From: Gottfriedia solisilvae
Lineage (GTDB): Bacteria > Bacillota > Bacilli > Bacillales > Bacillaceae_G
Length of the DNA: 64,000 nucleotides
Direction: 5' to 3'
Assembly: GCF_002128405.1 (NCBI RefSeq)
Contig: NZ_NETJ01000006.1
Coordinates: 124,001 to 188,000 of the forward strand
Within the stretch, counting starts at the first letter, position 1; the number at the start of each line of letters is the position of its first letter. A program made the translations under genes and the position numbers. Shown here piece by piece: positions 44,163 to 53,517 of the stretch. Below the pieces are notes generated by a model that saw nothing but the letters and a program-made list of their open reading frames with translations, had not been told where the DNA came from and searched no databases.

Positions 44163-45257
44163 TTATAAAATAATTAAATCTTTAGGGAATTTAGTAAGCG
44201 TTAAAGCACCAGTCTCAGTAATGACGATATCATCCTCAATACGAACTCCACCAACATTTGGTACATAAATACCAGGCTCAATTGTATATGACATACCTGT
44301 TTTAATAATGCCAGTATTTGAGTCATTTACTGATGGGTAATCATGAATACCGATACCTAAACCATGTCCAATTCTATGAACAAAGTATTCACCATAACCT
44401 GCATCTGCAATGATGTTACGTGCAGCACGATCAACATTACCCAACGTTTCACCAGGTTTACTTACATCGATAGCAGCAAGTTGACCTTTTAATACAGTTT
44501 CATAAATTTCACGTTGTTGTTCATTAGGCTCACCAAACATTACTGTACGAGTAATATCAGAGCAATATCCATCAACAATAAATCCTAGATCCATTAAAAC
44601 AAACTCGCCTTTTTTAATTGCGTTTGTTCCTGGGTTACCATGAGGTAATGCTGAATTTGCACCAGTTAAGATTAATGTACTAAATGAAGTTTTAGCAAAA
44701 CCTTTTTTCTTCATTTCGTATTCCATCTCAGCAATTAAATCCATTTCAGTTTTACCTTCAGCAATACGGTCGACAATGATTTGACAAGCCATATCAGCTG
44801 CATCAGCTGCCGCTTGCATACGACGAATTTCTTCTTGGTCTTTAATTAAGCGTAAATCATGTAATTTTTCTTCAGCAGCTAAGAATTGTACACCTGGGAA
44901 CAGTTGTAATAATTTCTCATATCGCTGAACAAGTAAATGTTCTTTTTCAATTGCCATACGGCTAACAGTTATATTACGTTTAGCCAATGATTCTTGAATC
45001 ATAGCCCAAGGGTCTTGACTGTCATTAAAGCCGATTACATCATATTTCCAACCTGCGTGTTTTACATGACCAACTTCCATTTGCGGACAAACAAGAATTG
45101 GTTCTTCATTTGGAAATACAAGAACTGCCAGTAGGCGTTCATGGGGATTACAATGGAAATTAGTTAAATAAAATACATTCTCAGTAGATGTAATGAATCC
45201 TAGTTGAATATCTTGTTCTTTTAACCAAGTTGATAGATTTTGTATACGGTGTTCCAT
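44163..45257 (-). CDS. pepQ: Xaa-Pro dipeptidase/aminopeptidase, M24 family
   Basis: The 364-residue pita-bread metallopeptidase has a creatinase-like N-terminal domain (1-125). Metal ligands are visible in order: DLGFIVDGYCSDITR (two Asp), HRIGHGLGIGIHD (His), TIEPGIY (Glu) and VRIEDD (Glu). It releases the N-terminal residue from peptides with proline in second place. The ATG at 45257 has AAAGGA at 8 bases; an earlier in-frame ATG at 45266 overlaps that site. It is co-transcribed with a GNAT gene and divergent from ytkL. Symbol is generic. Confidence 0.92.
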   Translation of the reverse strand: MEHRIQNLSTWLKEQDIQLGFITSTENVFYLTNFHCNPHERLLAVLVFPNEEPILVCPQMEVGHVKHAGWKYDVIGFNDSQDPWAMIQESLAKRNITVSRMAIEKEHLLVQRYEKLLQLFPGVQFLAAEEKLHDLRLIKDQEEIRRMQAAADAADMACQIIVDRIAEGKTEMDLIAEMEYEMKKKGFAKTSFSTLILTGANSALPHGNPGTNAIKKGEFVLMDLGFIVDGYCSDITRTVMFGEPNEQQREIYETVLKGQLAAIDVSKPGETLGNVDRAARNIIADAGYGEYFVHRIGHGLGIGIHDYPSVNDSNTGIIKTGMSYTIEPGIYVPNVGGVRIEDDIVITETGALTLTKFPKDLIIL

Positions 45258-45450
45258 ATGTAACATCCTTTCTCAAAAAACAATTTACTGCATTCAACAA
45301 ATAGTGTTTACAGTGTTTTATATCATTATTTTATCATTTGTTGAAGAAGTCGTAAAATAACAACAGCATTGGTAGGTTTATTGTTTTTGAAAATAGTTAT
45401 TATCTGTTAAAATATGGTAGATACTAATTTATTTAAAGGAGTGAGTTCTT

Positions 45451-46137
45451 TTGAATATCACATATTTTGGACAAAGTGTTTTATTAATTGAACATGGGCA
45501 AGACGCGATTATCATTGACCCGTTTATTAATGGCAATCCTCATACTAATATTAAGGTAGAGGATCTAAAGGTAAATTATATTTATGTTACACACGGACAC
45601 GGAGACCATTTAGGTGATACTGTAGAACTTGCTAAACAAAATAATGCAACAGTCATCGCACCTGTAGAACTAGCAACATGGATTTCATGGCAAGGGGTAA
45701 ATGTTGTACCAATGCATATTGGTGGAGAAAAGGAGTTTTCATTTGGGAAACTGAAATTAATTGAGGCAATTCATGGATCAAGTATCGTTGATGAAGAAAA
45801 TAAGCAAATTATTAATGTAGGTCCTGCTTCAGGCGTTTTACTAAAAATTGCAGGGAAGACGATTTATCATGCAGGTGATACAGCATTATTTAGAGGAATG
45901 AAAACACTTGGTGAATACGAACAAATCGATTTAGCGTACTTACCGATCGGCAATCATTTTACAATGGGGATTGATGATGCAGTAATTGCTGCAAAATGGA
46001 TCGATGCTAAACAAGTAGTGCCAATACATTACAATACATTCCCAGCTATTCAAGCCGACCCTAATGAATTTTTAGATAAGTTAACAAAGAAAAACGGTTT
46101 TGTTCAAGAGCCAAATACAACTATTTCATTATTGTAA
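45451..46137 (+). CDS. ytkL: YtkL, metallo-beta-lactamase-fold hydrolase (UPF0173)
   Basis: The 228-residue protein has the metal motif HGHGDHLGD at 48-56 (His48, His50, Asp52, His53), with further ligands in HGSS near 109 and HAGDT near 144, and a final HYNTFP near 190. It belongs to UPF0173, metal-dependent hydrolases of unknown substrate. Start is TTG with AAAGGAGTG upstream. It is followed by a terminator and then ytoI, as in B. subtilis. Confidence 0.92.
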   Translation: MNITYFGQSVLLIEHGQDAIIIDPFINGNPHTNIKVEDLKVNYIYVTHGHGDHLGDTVELAKQNNATVIAPVELATWISWQGVNVVPMHIGGEKEFSFGKLKLIEAIHGSSIVDEENKQIINVGPASGVLLKIAGKTIYHAGDTALFRGMKTLGEYEQIDLAYLPIGNHFTMGIDDAVIAAKWIDAKQVVPIHYNTFPAIQADPNEFLDKLTKKNGFVQEPNTTISLL

Positions 46138-46173
46138 TATAAATTAAGCGTTAAAATTATAGTACAGATTAAT

Positions 46174-46198
46174 AAGCACGTTTAAACGTGCTTTTTTT
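46174..46198 (+). terminator. Terminator after ytkL
   Basis: AAGCACG/CGTGCTT around TTTAAA (the whole is a 20-base palindrome), with a T-run. Confidence 0.88.
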
Positions 46199-46267
46199 AA
46201 TGGTATGAATTGTTATATAATAGTTAATAAAAATATTAATACAACCATTGAAAGCTTGGTGAGGCAA

Positions 46268-47587
46268 TTGACAACAAAGCATGATCAAATATTAGAACAT
46301 ATTGAACAGCTACCAGTTGGGCATAAAATATCTGTTAGACAAATAGCAAAAGATTTAAGCGTTAGTGAAGGTACTGCTTATCGTGCTATTAAAGATGCAG
46401 AAAATAAAGGGTATGTAAGTACGATTGAACGAGTTGGTACTATTCGAATTGAAACAAAGAGAAAAGAAAATATCGAAAAGTTAACATTTGCAGAAGTCGT
46501 TAATATTGTTGATGGACAAGTTTTAGGTGGAAAAGAAGGATTACATAAAACGTTAAATAAGTTTGTTATTGGAGCAATGCAGCTTGATGCAATGATGCGT
46601 TATATCACCGCGAATAATTTATTAATTGTTGGTAATCGTGTGAAAGCACATGAGCTTGCTCTAAAAGAAGGTTCTGCTGTTTTAGTAACAGGTGGATTCG
46701 ATACAGATGAAAGTGTGAAACGACTAGCAGATGAGATGAAGATGCCGATTATTTCATCTAGCTATGATACTTTTACAGTCGCGACATTAATTAACAGAGC
46801 AATCTATGATCAACTGATTAAGAAGGACATTGTACTTGTAGAAGACATATTAATTCCATTCGAAAAAACATCCACTTTATCACCTACTGATGAAGTGGAA
46901 AAATGGTTTGAGTATAATCGAGTTACTGGGCATGGTCGTTATCCTGTTGTAGATGATCGAGGTAAATTAATCGGGATTGTAACCTCAAAAGATGTCATTC
47001 ATGAACAGCGAACTCAACGAATTGATAAAGTGATGACGAAGCATCCTATAAGTGTGAATGAAAAAATGTCGGTCGCAGCTGCAGCTAGAATGATGGTTTG
47101 GGAAGGTATTGAATTACTTCCAGTTGTTAATTCGTCAAATATATTACTAGGAATTATTAGCCGTCAAGACGTACTTGAAGCTTTACAACAATTGCAGCGT
47201 CAACCACAAGTTGGAGAGACGATTGATGATATTATTACAAGCCAATTTCATAATGAAAAGGATCAAAAAAGTGAAGAATTGGTCATTCGTTGTAACGTTA
47301 CACCACAAATGACGAATGTAATTGGTACACTATCACATGGTGTATTTACTACAATTGTAACGGAATCAGGAAAACGTGCGGTTCGAGAAATGAAGAAAAA
47401 TGGTGATGTAATCGTCGAAAACATTACGATTTATTTTGTACAACCTGTTCAAATAGATGATGTGATTGAAATTAAACCAAAAGTATTAGAGCTAGGGCGT
47501 AAATTTGGAAAAGTTGATGTTGAGGTTTACCAACAAGGAATACTAGTTGGTAAAGCATTAATGATGATGCAATTATTAGATCGATAA
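46268..47587 (+). CDS. ytoI: YtoI: HTH, DRTGG, CBS pair and hotdog-fold protein
   Basis: The 439-residue protein equals B. subtilis YtoI in length when started at TTG 46268 (GGTGAGG upstream); a longer in-frame start at 46205 adds a tail with no ribosome site. Domain order: winged helix-turn-helix (about 20-60, ISVRQIAKDLSVSEGTAYRAI, cut here at family residues), DRTGG domain (70-180), two CBS domains (195-310) and a hotdog thioesterase-like domain (330-439). It is probably a nucleotide-sensing regulator; DNA target unknown. It is the first of the ytoI-nrnA cluster. Confidence 0.9.
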   Translation: MTTKHDQILEHIEQLPVGHKISVRQIAKDLSVSEGTAYRAIKDAENKGYVSTIERVGTIRIETKRKENIEKLTFAEVVNIVDGQVLGGKEGLHKTLNKFVIGAMQLDAMMRYITANNLLIVGNRVKAHELALKEGSAVLVTGGFDTDESVKRLADEMKMPIISSSYDTFTVATLINRAIYDQLIKKDIVLVEDILIPFEKTSTLSPTDEVEKWFEYNRVTGHGRYPVVDDRGKLIGIVTSKDVIHEQRTQRIDKVMTKHPISVNEKMSVAAAARMMVWEGIELLPVVNSSNILLGIISRQDVLEALQQLQRQPQVGETIDDIITSQFHNEKDQKSEELVIRCNVTPQMTNVIGTLSHGVFTTIVTESGKRAVREMKKNGDVIVENITIYFVQPVQIDDVIEIKPKVLELGRKFGKVDVEVYQQGILVGKALMMMQLLDR

Positions 47588-47590
47588 AGG

Positions 47591-47625
47591 AAAAAGGAAG
47601 GGCAAGACGTTCCCCTTCCTTTTCC
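47591..47625 (+). terminator. Bidirectional terminator between ytoI and ytpI
   Basis: AAAAGGAAGGG/CCCTTCCTTTT perfect 11-bp stem between convergent genes. Confidence 0.85.
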
Positions 47626-47645
47626 TAATGTTATCCATTTATTTT

Positions 47646-47936
47646 TTAGACAGTTTGTTTATTTTGAATTGCTTTGTAATGTTTATTTTGCAAATATCCT
47701 CTGTATAGATTAGCAAAACCAAAAATGATAAATATAATCCCAATAACGATTGTTAATAACTCAATTTTTGATATGATTTGAAACACTCCATAAAGTAACA
47801 AGAACAACCCAAAAGTTAATCTAGCTCGAGAGCCAGCAATTTTTTTTGTTAAAAGTTCGCTTGTAAAGAAAAATTTGGTAACATAAAATAAGAATAAAAC
47901 AAATGAAATAATTACGATTGTTGCGATGCTATCCAC
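47646..47936 (-). CDS. ytpI: YtpI-like small membrane protein
   Basis: The 96-residue protein has three hydrophobic helices (about 3-21, 40-57, 60-78) and a basic tail. It matches B. subtilis YtpI (100 residues) in size and position between ytoI and nrnA. No enzymatic motif. GTG start at 47936 follows GGTGG at 7 bases. Function unknown. Confidence 0.82.
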   Translation of the reverse strand: MDSIATIVIISFVLFLFYVTKFFFTSELLTKKIAGSRARLTFGLFLLLYGVFQIISKIELLTIVIGIIFIIFGFANLYRGYLQNKHYKAIQNKQTV

Positions 47937-48036
47937 TTAGCTTCCACCTTTCAATTACAAATACATAATTCTATTTTAACTTGATAGAAACTATATTTCA
48001 AAAGTTTTAAAAATAATGGAAAGTAGGGGTTGAACG

Positions 48037-48975
48037 ATGAAAGAACAAATTTTAAAAGATATACATATGTTCGATACAATTATTATTCATCGACATGTTC
48101 GTCCGGATCCTGATGCGATTGGTTCGCAATGTGGTTTAGCTGAAATGATTAAAACTAGCTATCCTGCAAAAAATGTATATGTAGTTGGGGAATTACCGCA
48201 GTCTTTACATTATTTATATCAAATGGATGATATTGAAGATGCTACATATAACGATGCACTAGTTATTGTATGTGATACAGCAAATACAGAACGAGTAGAT
48301 GATGCTAGGTATATCCTTGGCAAAAAACTAATTAAAATTGATCATCATCCAAATGTAGATCCTTACGGTGATATTATGCATGTGGACACAACGGCTAGCT
48401 CAACAAGTGAATTAATATTTGAACTGGCAGAGAGCAGTAATGAGCAGCTTGTCTTAACTGACAAAGCAGCACGTTTAATTTATGCTGGGATTATTGGTGA
48501 TACTGGACGTTTTTTATTTCCTAGTACGACAGAAAGAACGTTCCATGCTGCTAGTCAGTTAATCAAAAAAGATTTTTCAATCAATGATATTTATGACAAT
48601 ATGTATGAGACATCAATTGAAATGGCTCATTTAAACGGATATGTTCTTCAAAATTTCAACCTAACGGAAGAAGGGGTGGGACATATTAGAATGACGAAAG
48701 AATTAATGGCTAAATACAATGTAAATTCTGAACAAGCTTCTTTAGCTGTTAGCTCTCTTGGTCATATAAAGGGCGTAAAAGCATGGGTGATTTTCTTAGA
48801 AGAAGATGATTTAATTCGTGTTCGCCTTCGTTCAAAAGGACCTGTTATTAATGGAGTAGCGGCGAATTTTAATGGTGGTGGACATCCACTTGCTTCTGGA
48901 GCAAAAGTCTTTTCGTGGGAAGAAGCAGATCAAGTAGTTGAAGAGTTAAAAAAAGTATGTAAAGAAGAGAAATAA
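48037..48975 (+). CDS. nrnA: NrnA, nanoRNase / pAp phosphatase
   Basis: The 312-residue DHH/DHHA1 phosphoesterase (313 in B. subtilis) has the motif HRHVRPDPDAIGSQ (18-31), Asp near 82, KIDHHPN near 104-110 and the DHHA1 glycine motif NGGGHPLASGAK near 282-293. It degrades 2-5-nucleotide RNA (and pGpG) and hydrolyses 3'-phosphoadenosine 5'-phosphate, using Mn2+. The ATG has AAAGTAGGGG upstream. It is convergent with ytrHI, sharing a terminator, as in B. subtilis ytqI. Confidence 0.95.
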   Translation: MKEQILKDIHMFDTIIIHRHVRPDPDAIGSQCGLAEMIKTSYPAKNVYVVGELPQSLHYLYQMDDIEDATYNDALVIVCDTANTERVDDARYILGKKLIKIDHHPNVDPYGDIMHVDTTASSTSELIFELAESSNEQLVLTDKAARLIYAGIIGDTGRFLFPSTTERTFHAASQLIKKDFSINDIYDNMYETSIEMAHLNGYVLQNFNLTEEGVGHIRMTKELMAKYNVNSEQASLAVSSLGHIKGVKAWVIFLEEDDLIRVRLRSKGPVINGVAANFNGGGHPLASGAKVFSWEEADQVVEELKKVCKEEK

Positions 48976-48982
48976 TATGTTT

Positions 48983-49022
48983 AAAGAGAGGCAATCGTTT
49001 GAGAACATGCCTCTCTTTATTT
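48983..49022 (+). terminator. Bidirectional terminator between nrnA and ytrI
   Basis: Perfect 11-bp stem AAAGAGAGGCA/TGCCTCTCTTT; it overlaps the ytrI stop codon. Confidence 0.88.
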
Positions 49023-49520
49023 TGTACTTCTGATTTTTAATGTGATTTCTAACGTCGTATCAAAGTAAATCGTATCGACTAGGAGCTTAAACCTTCGATC
49101 ATCTTTCTTATAAACTTTGTTTTCAATGGCTCTTCTTAATAACTCACGATTTCTTGATACACTTCGAATATCTTGTGTAAGTAAATGACTTAAATCATTT
49201 TGTACATCTTCTATTAATTGGTACCTTGTAAATTTATTTAGGCTATATTGCTTTTCATTAATAATTGTTACTTTAATTTCTTGTACTGTTAAGTTTCTTT
49301 TATTTTCCTCATTTAATCTTTCTTGGCTTTCCATTAAAATATTCTTATCTCGAATAAGGTCATTTTTTTCATCTTTTAATTCATTTATGATTTTAACCTG
49401 CTGTTCTTGTGTAACTCCATACATATATATAAAGACCATCCAACTAATGATTGAACCAAAGAAAATGCCGGCAAAAAACTTAGCCCATCCAAAAGAAAGT
49501 TTTTCTGGAGGTGCTTTCAC
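49017..49520 (-). CDS. ytrI: Sporulation membrane protein YtrI
   Basis: The 167-residue protein has one membrane span (about 12-35) followed by a coiled-coil (EQQVKIINELKDEKN) and a C-terminal beta domain. With the GTG start at 49520 it is exactly the length of B. subtilis YtrI. That GTG overlaps the ytrH stop codon (TAGTG), and GGAG is 10 bases upstream; a longer start at 49544 would lie within ytrH. YtrI and YtrH are mother-cell (sigma-E) proteins needed for full spore formation (family knowledge). Confidence 0.88.
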   Translation of the reverse strand: MKAPPEKLSFGWAKFFAGIFFGSIISWMVFIYMYGVTQEQQVKIINELKDEKNDLIRDKNILMESQERLNEENKRNLTVQEIKVTIINEKQYSLNKFTRYQLIEDVQNDLSHLLTQDIRSVSRNRELLRRAIENKVYKKDDRRFKLLVDTIYFDTTLEITLKIRSTK

Positions 49521-49855
49521 TATACATGCTCTCCAGTAAACCATTGAATAATGATTGTACCAGTATGTGTTCCACCCATTGCAGCTATAATCATAAATAT
49601 TTGCTTAATAAACTCAATCGTTTCTCCTGCGAATAGCCCTTTTTCAAAGCTATAAAACGTATCAAATGTTCCACCGACTGCCCCAACAATTGCCCAAATA
49701 CGTAAACTCATCGATAAATCATACATTTTACTAAGTGGTGGTTCACCAATTACATAGTATCCAATTGACCCTATTAATGCACCACCAATGATAATCCCAA
49801 GTGCAATAAAGTACATTGAGATTAATGTTGGGATAAACGGTAATTTAAGCTCCAT
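49520..49855 (-). CDS. ytrH: Sporulation membrane protein YtrH
   Basis: The 111-residue protein has three hydrophobic helices (about 12-34, 50-64, 85-105) and glycine-rich turns. It matches YtrH (113 residues in B. subtilis), whose operon with ytrI is controlled by sigma-E in the mother cell. ATG at 49855 follows GGAGTG. It is divergent from dnaE, and its last base is shared with the ytrI start. No enzymatic motif; function unknown beyond sporulation. Confidence 0.9.
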   Translation of the reverse strand: MELKLPFIPTLISMYFIALGIIIGGALIGSIGYYVIGEPPLSKMYDLSMSLRIWAIVGAVGGTFDTFYSFEKGLFAGETIEFIKQIFMIIAAMGGTHTGTIIIQWFTGEHV

Positions 49856-50033
49856 TATGAATCACTCCTTCCTTAAATGTATATGGACAAAGTGTTTTGT
49901 GTATGATGATTGTTTCATGTATGTTTTAATAAAGAATAGAAATATAGTTGAATTTTTTTACGAACAAAAATAGAATGTAAGTTCGCATTTTGTGATAGAA
50001 TAGATTATATAAAGAAGATAAGGAGGAGTGTAG

Positions 50034-53000
50034 ATGAGTTTCGTTCATTTGCAGGTTCAAAGTTCGTTTAGCCTACTGCAAAGCGCTTGTAAAATTGAAG
50101 AATTAATAGACGCAGCTGTTACACAGGGCCATCCTGCGCTTGCTATTGCAGATGAAAATGTCATGTACGGAGTTATTCCTTTTTATCATGCGTGTAGAAA
50201 AGCCGGTATTAAACCTATTATTGGAGTAAAGCTTTCTATATTAACAGAAGATCAAAAAGTATTTCCATTAATTTTGCTATCGAAATCACTAAAAGGTTAT
50301 GAAAACCTTCTAAAGTTAACTAGTATCATCGGAACAAAGTCTCCTTTGGGCGTTCCTAAAAAATGGTTATCTGCATATAGTCAACAAGTCCTTGCGATTA
50401 CGCCAGGTATTGAAGGGGAAATAGAAACATATTTGCTAAATGGCGAACATGAGCGAGCGGTTCAACAGGTTAAAGAGTACCAAAAAATATTTGAAGAGTT
50501 TTTTGTTAGTATTCAAGATCATGGTTTACCTGAAAATCGAACTTTATATCCATTCATTAAACAGCTTCAAAGTGAAACGAACGTTAATTTAGTTGTTACA
50601 AATGATGTGCGCTATGTAGTTAAAGAGGATGCATTGATTCAGGATGCTTTATTTTCGGTAAAGAATGCTACTAAATTATCAGATGAATCAAGACCGAGAT
50701 TAAGAACGCATGAATATTATTATAAAACGAAAAATGAACTGGAAAATTTATTTATAGACGAAGAAGATGCATTTTTAAATACAGTTAAAATTTCACAATT
50801 ATGTAATGTTGATATACCATTTCACCAACCATTATTGCCTAAGTATCCAGTACCTGAGTCTTATTCCACTGTAGATTACTTAAAGATGATCTGTGAAAAA
50901 GGTTTAGTTGAACGTTATGGAGTAATAAAAGAAAAACATATAGAGCGTTTGGAAATGGAACTCAGAATCATACATAAAATGGGCTTCGATGATTACTTTC
51001 TAATTGTATGGGATTTCATTAAATATGCACTTGAACAAGGGATTACTGTTGGGCCAGGTCGTGGTTCAGCTGCAGGTTCTCTAGTTGCTTATGTTTTAAA
51101 TATTACCAATGTAGACCCACTGCATTATAACTTGCTTTTTGAACGATTTTTAAATGAAGAACGAATTTCAATGCCAGATATAGACATAGATTTTCCAGAC
51201 CATCGTCGTGATGAAATGATTGATTATGTTGCATCAAAATATGGAGATGTACACGTTGCTCAAATCATTACATTTGGAACATTAGGAGCAAAAGCAGCTA
51301 TAAGAGATATAGCAAGGGTAATGGGTCTAGCACCCGTTGAGATTGATCGATATTCTAAGCTTATTCCATCAACAATTGGAATCTCGTTAAAGGATGTCTA
51401 CGAACAATCAAAAGCGTTTCGAAACCATGTGGATCACTCAGGTATTCATAAACGAATATTTGATGTAGCTTGTAGAGTAGAAGGATTGCCAAGGCATACA
51501 AGTATACATGCTGCAGGTGTCATTATTTCAGAAATACCTTTAACGAATGTGGTGCCTTTACAGGAAGGGAATCATGGCGTTTATTTAACTCAATATCCAG
51601 CAGAAATTCTAGAAGAGCTCGGATTAGTAAAAATGGATTTTCTTGGGCTTAGAAACCTAAGCTTGTTAGAAGAAGTATGTAAGTTAATTACAGAAACTAC
51701 TGGTAAAAGTATTCAGTTAGATCAAATACCTTTAGAAGACGAAAAGACTTTTGAATTACTAAGTAAAGGTGATACCTCTGGTGTTTTTCAATTAGAATCA
51801 TCAGGTATGAGAAGAGTTCTACAACAATTACAACCAAATCAATTTGAAGATATTGTTGCGGTAAATGCTCTATATAGACCAGGTCCAATGGAGCAAATCC
51901 CTAAATTTATTCAATTTAAACATGGATTAGAAAAGGTTACTTACCCTCATCCGGATCTTGAAAAAATATTGGAACCTACATATGGTGTTATCATCTATCA
52001 AGAACAAATTATACAAATTGCATCTTCCTTAGCTGGATTTACTTTAAGTGAAGCGGATTTACTTCGTCGAGCGGTAAGTAAAAAGAAGAAAGAAGTGCTG
52101 GATGAGGAAAGAATTCATTTTGTGGAAGGTTCTATTAAAAAAGGCTACGATGAAAAAATTGCCAATGAAGTATATGACTTGATTGTGCAATTTGCAAACT
52201 ACGGATTTAACCGAAGTCATGCAGTTGCTTATAGTATGATTGCTTATCAACTGGCTTATTTGAAGGCTAATTATCCGTTACAATTTTATGCAGCATTATT
52301 ATCAAGTTTTATTGGTAGTGAAGAGAAAGTATCGACATATATCGGTGAGGCAAAATTAAAAGGAATCCCAATTTTTCCACCTTCGATTAATAAAAGTCAG
52401 TACGCTTTTGTTGTTGAGGGGAAGGGGATACGCTTTAGTCTGCTAGCTATTAAAAATATTGGGATGGCTTCTGTAAGAGAAATTTTACAAAAGCGTCCAT
52501 ATAATGATTTTTTTGAAGTTTGTATCAAAATATCTCCGAAAGCTTTAAATCGTAAAAGTGTTGAAAACTTAATTTTTGCCGGTTGTTTTGATGAGTTCAG
52601 AATAGACCGGGCAACTCTTCTTGCAAATATTGATATTATTTTTGATTATGTTGATATTGTAAGGCCAGAAAATGAAGATCAATTTGATCTATTTTTGGAT
52701 GAAGATTTTGTGCCAAAACCACAGTTAATCCAAGTAGAACCGATGAAAATTTCAATAAAGCTGGAACTTGAGAAACAAGCATTAGGAACGTATTTAACTG
52801 GCCACCCAATTAGTCAGTATGAGAAATTGCAAAATGAAACTGGAACGGCAACGATTTCATCTATGATTCAAAATAGCAAAGAGGAACAGCTTGTTTTTGT
52901 GTACATTCGAGATCTAAGAGTTACGAAAACAAAGAAACAGCAACATATGGCATTTTTACAAGTAGAAGATATGAGTACATTAATTGATGCCGTCGTTTTT

Positions 53001-53378
53001 CCTAAAACTTTAGAAAAGTATCGCCATAAATTAAAGGAAAAAGAAGTCGTCGTTGTAAGGGCTAAAATAGATGAACGTGATGAGAGAAAGCAATTAATCA
53101 TAAATGAAGTTTTAACAGTTGAGGAAATTGAAGAGAGAAATAGCCAAAAAGAGTTAACTTTATTTATTAAAGTTAGTGGACATACTAATAAAAACATTTC
53201 ATTTACAATTCAACAAGCAATCGCACAATTTAAGGGTCATACGAAAGTGGTTTTATATTATGAAGAAGAAAAGAAAGCAGTTCAATTATCTGAACAATAC
53301 TTCGTAAATCCTACTGTAACATGTCTGTCTATGTTGAAAAATATTGTCGGAGATGAAAATGTTGTATTAAAGAAATAG
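50034..53378 (+). CDS. dnaE: DNA polymerase III alpha subunit DnaE
   Basis: The protein has 1114 residues (1115 in B. subtilis). A PHP domain comes first (FVHLQVQSSFSLL at 3-15), with the second His of the metal motif lost as usual in this group, so it is non-proofreading. The C-family polymerase core has catalytic PDIDIDF near 381-387 (Asp382, Asp384), then the beta-binding and OB-fold region (VFVYIRDLRVTKTKK, about 955). It extends RNA primers on the lagging strand together with PolC. ATG follows AAGGAGGAG. Divergent from ytrHI. Confidence 0.96.
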   Translation: MSFVHLQVQSSFSLLQSACKIEELIDAAVTQGHPALAIADENVMYGVIPFYHACRKAGIKPIIGVKLSILTEDQKVFPLILLSKSLKGYENLLKLTSIIGTKSPLGVPKKWLSAYSQQVLAITPGIEGEIETYLLNGEHERAVQQVKEYQKIFEEFFVSIQDHGLPENRTLYPFIKQLQSETNVNLVVTNDVRYVVKEDALIQDALFSVKNATKLSDESRPRLRTHEYYYKTKNELENLFIDEEDAFLNTVKISQLCNVDIPFHQPLLPKYPVPESYSTVDYLKMICEKGLVERYGVIKEKHIERLEMELRIIHKMGFDDYFLIVWDFIKYALEQGITVGPGRGSAAGSLVAYVLNITNVDPLHYNLLFERFLNEERISMPDIDIDFPDHRRDEMIDYVASKYGDVHVAQIITFGTLGAKAAIRDIARVMGLAPVEIDRYSKLIPSTIGISLKDVYEQSKAFRNHVDHSGIHKRIFDVACRVEGLPRHTSIHAAGVIISEIPLTNVVPLQEGNHGVYLTQYPAEILEELGLVKMDFLGLRNLSLLEEVCKLITETTGKSIQLDQIPLEDEKTFELLSKGDTSGVFQLESSGMRRVLQQLQPNQFEDIVAVNALYRPGPMEQIPKFIQFKHGLEKVTYPHPDLEKILEPTYGVIIYQEQIIQIASSLAGFTLSEADLLRRAVSKKKKEVLDEERIHFVEGSIKKGYDEKIANEVYDLIVQFANYGFNRSHAVAYSMIAYQLAYLKANYPLQFYAALLSSFIGSEEKVSTYIGEAKLKGIPIFPPSINKSQYAFVVEGKGIRFSLLAIKNIGMASVREILQKRPYNDFFEVCIKISPKALNRKSVENLIFAGCFDEFRIDRATLLANIDIIFDYVDIVRPENEDQFDLFLDEDFVPKPQLIQVEPMKISIKLELEKQALGTYLTGHPISQYEKLQNETGTATISSMIQNSKEEQLVFVYIRDLRVTKTKKQQHMAFLQVEDMSTLIDAVVFPKTLEKYRHKLKEKEVVVVRAKIDERDERKQLIINEVLTVEEIEERNSQKELTLFIKVSGHTNKNISFTIQQAIAQFKGHTKVVLYYEEEKKAVQLSEQYFVNPTVTCLSMLKNIVGDENVVLKK

Positions 53379-53517
53379 ACATTTTTCTTTAAAATCATTT
53401 ATTATTAAGATGGATGTTAGTCTAATAAATAAAGACATCTTTTATAAAAATAAAATTTCCAAGAAATAAACAGTTGAATTAAATTTCAACTCGTCGTTAT
53501 TAGGGAGAGTGAACAGT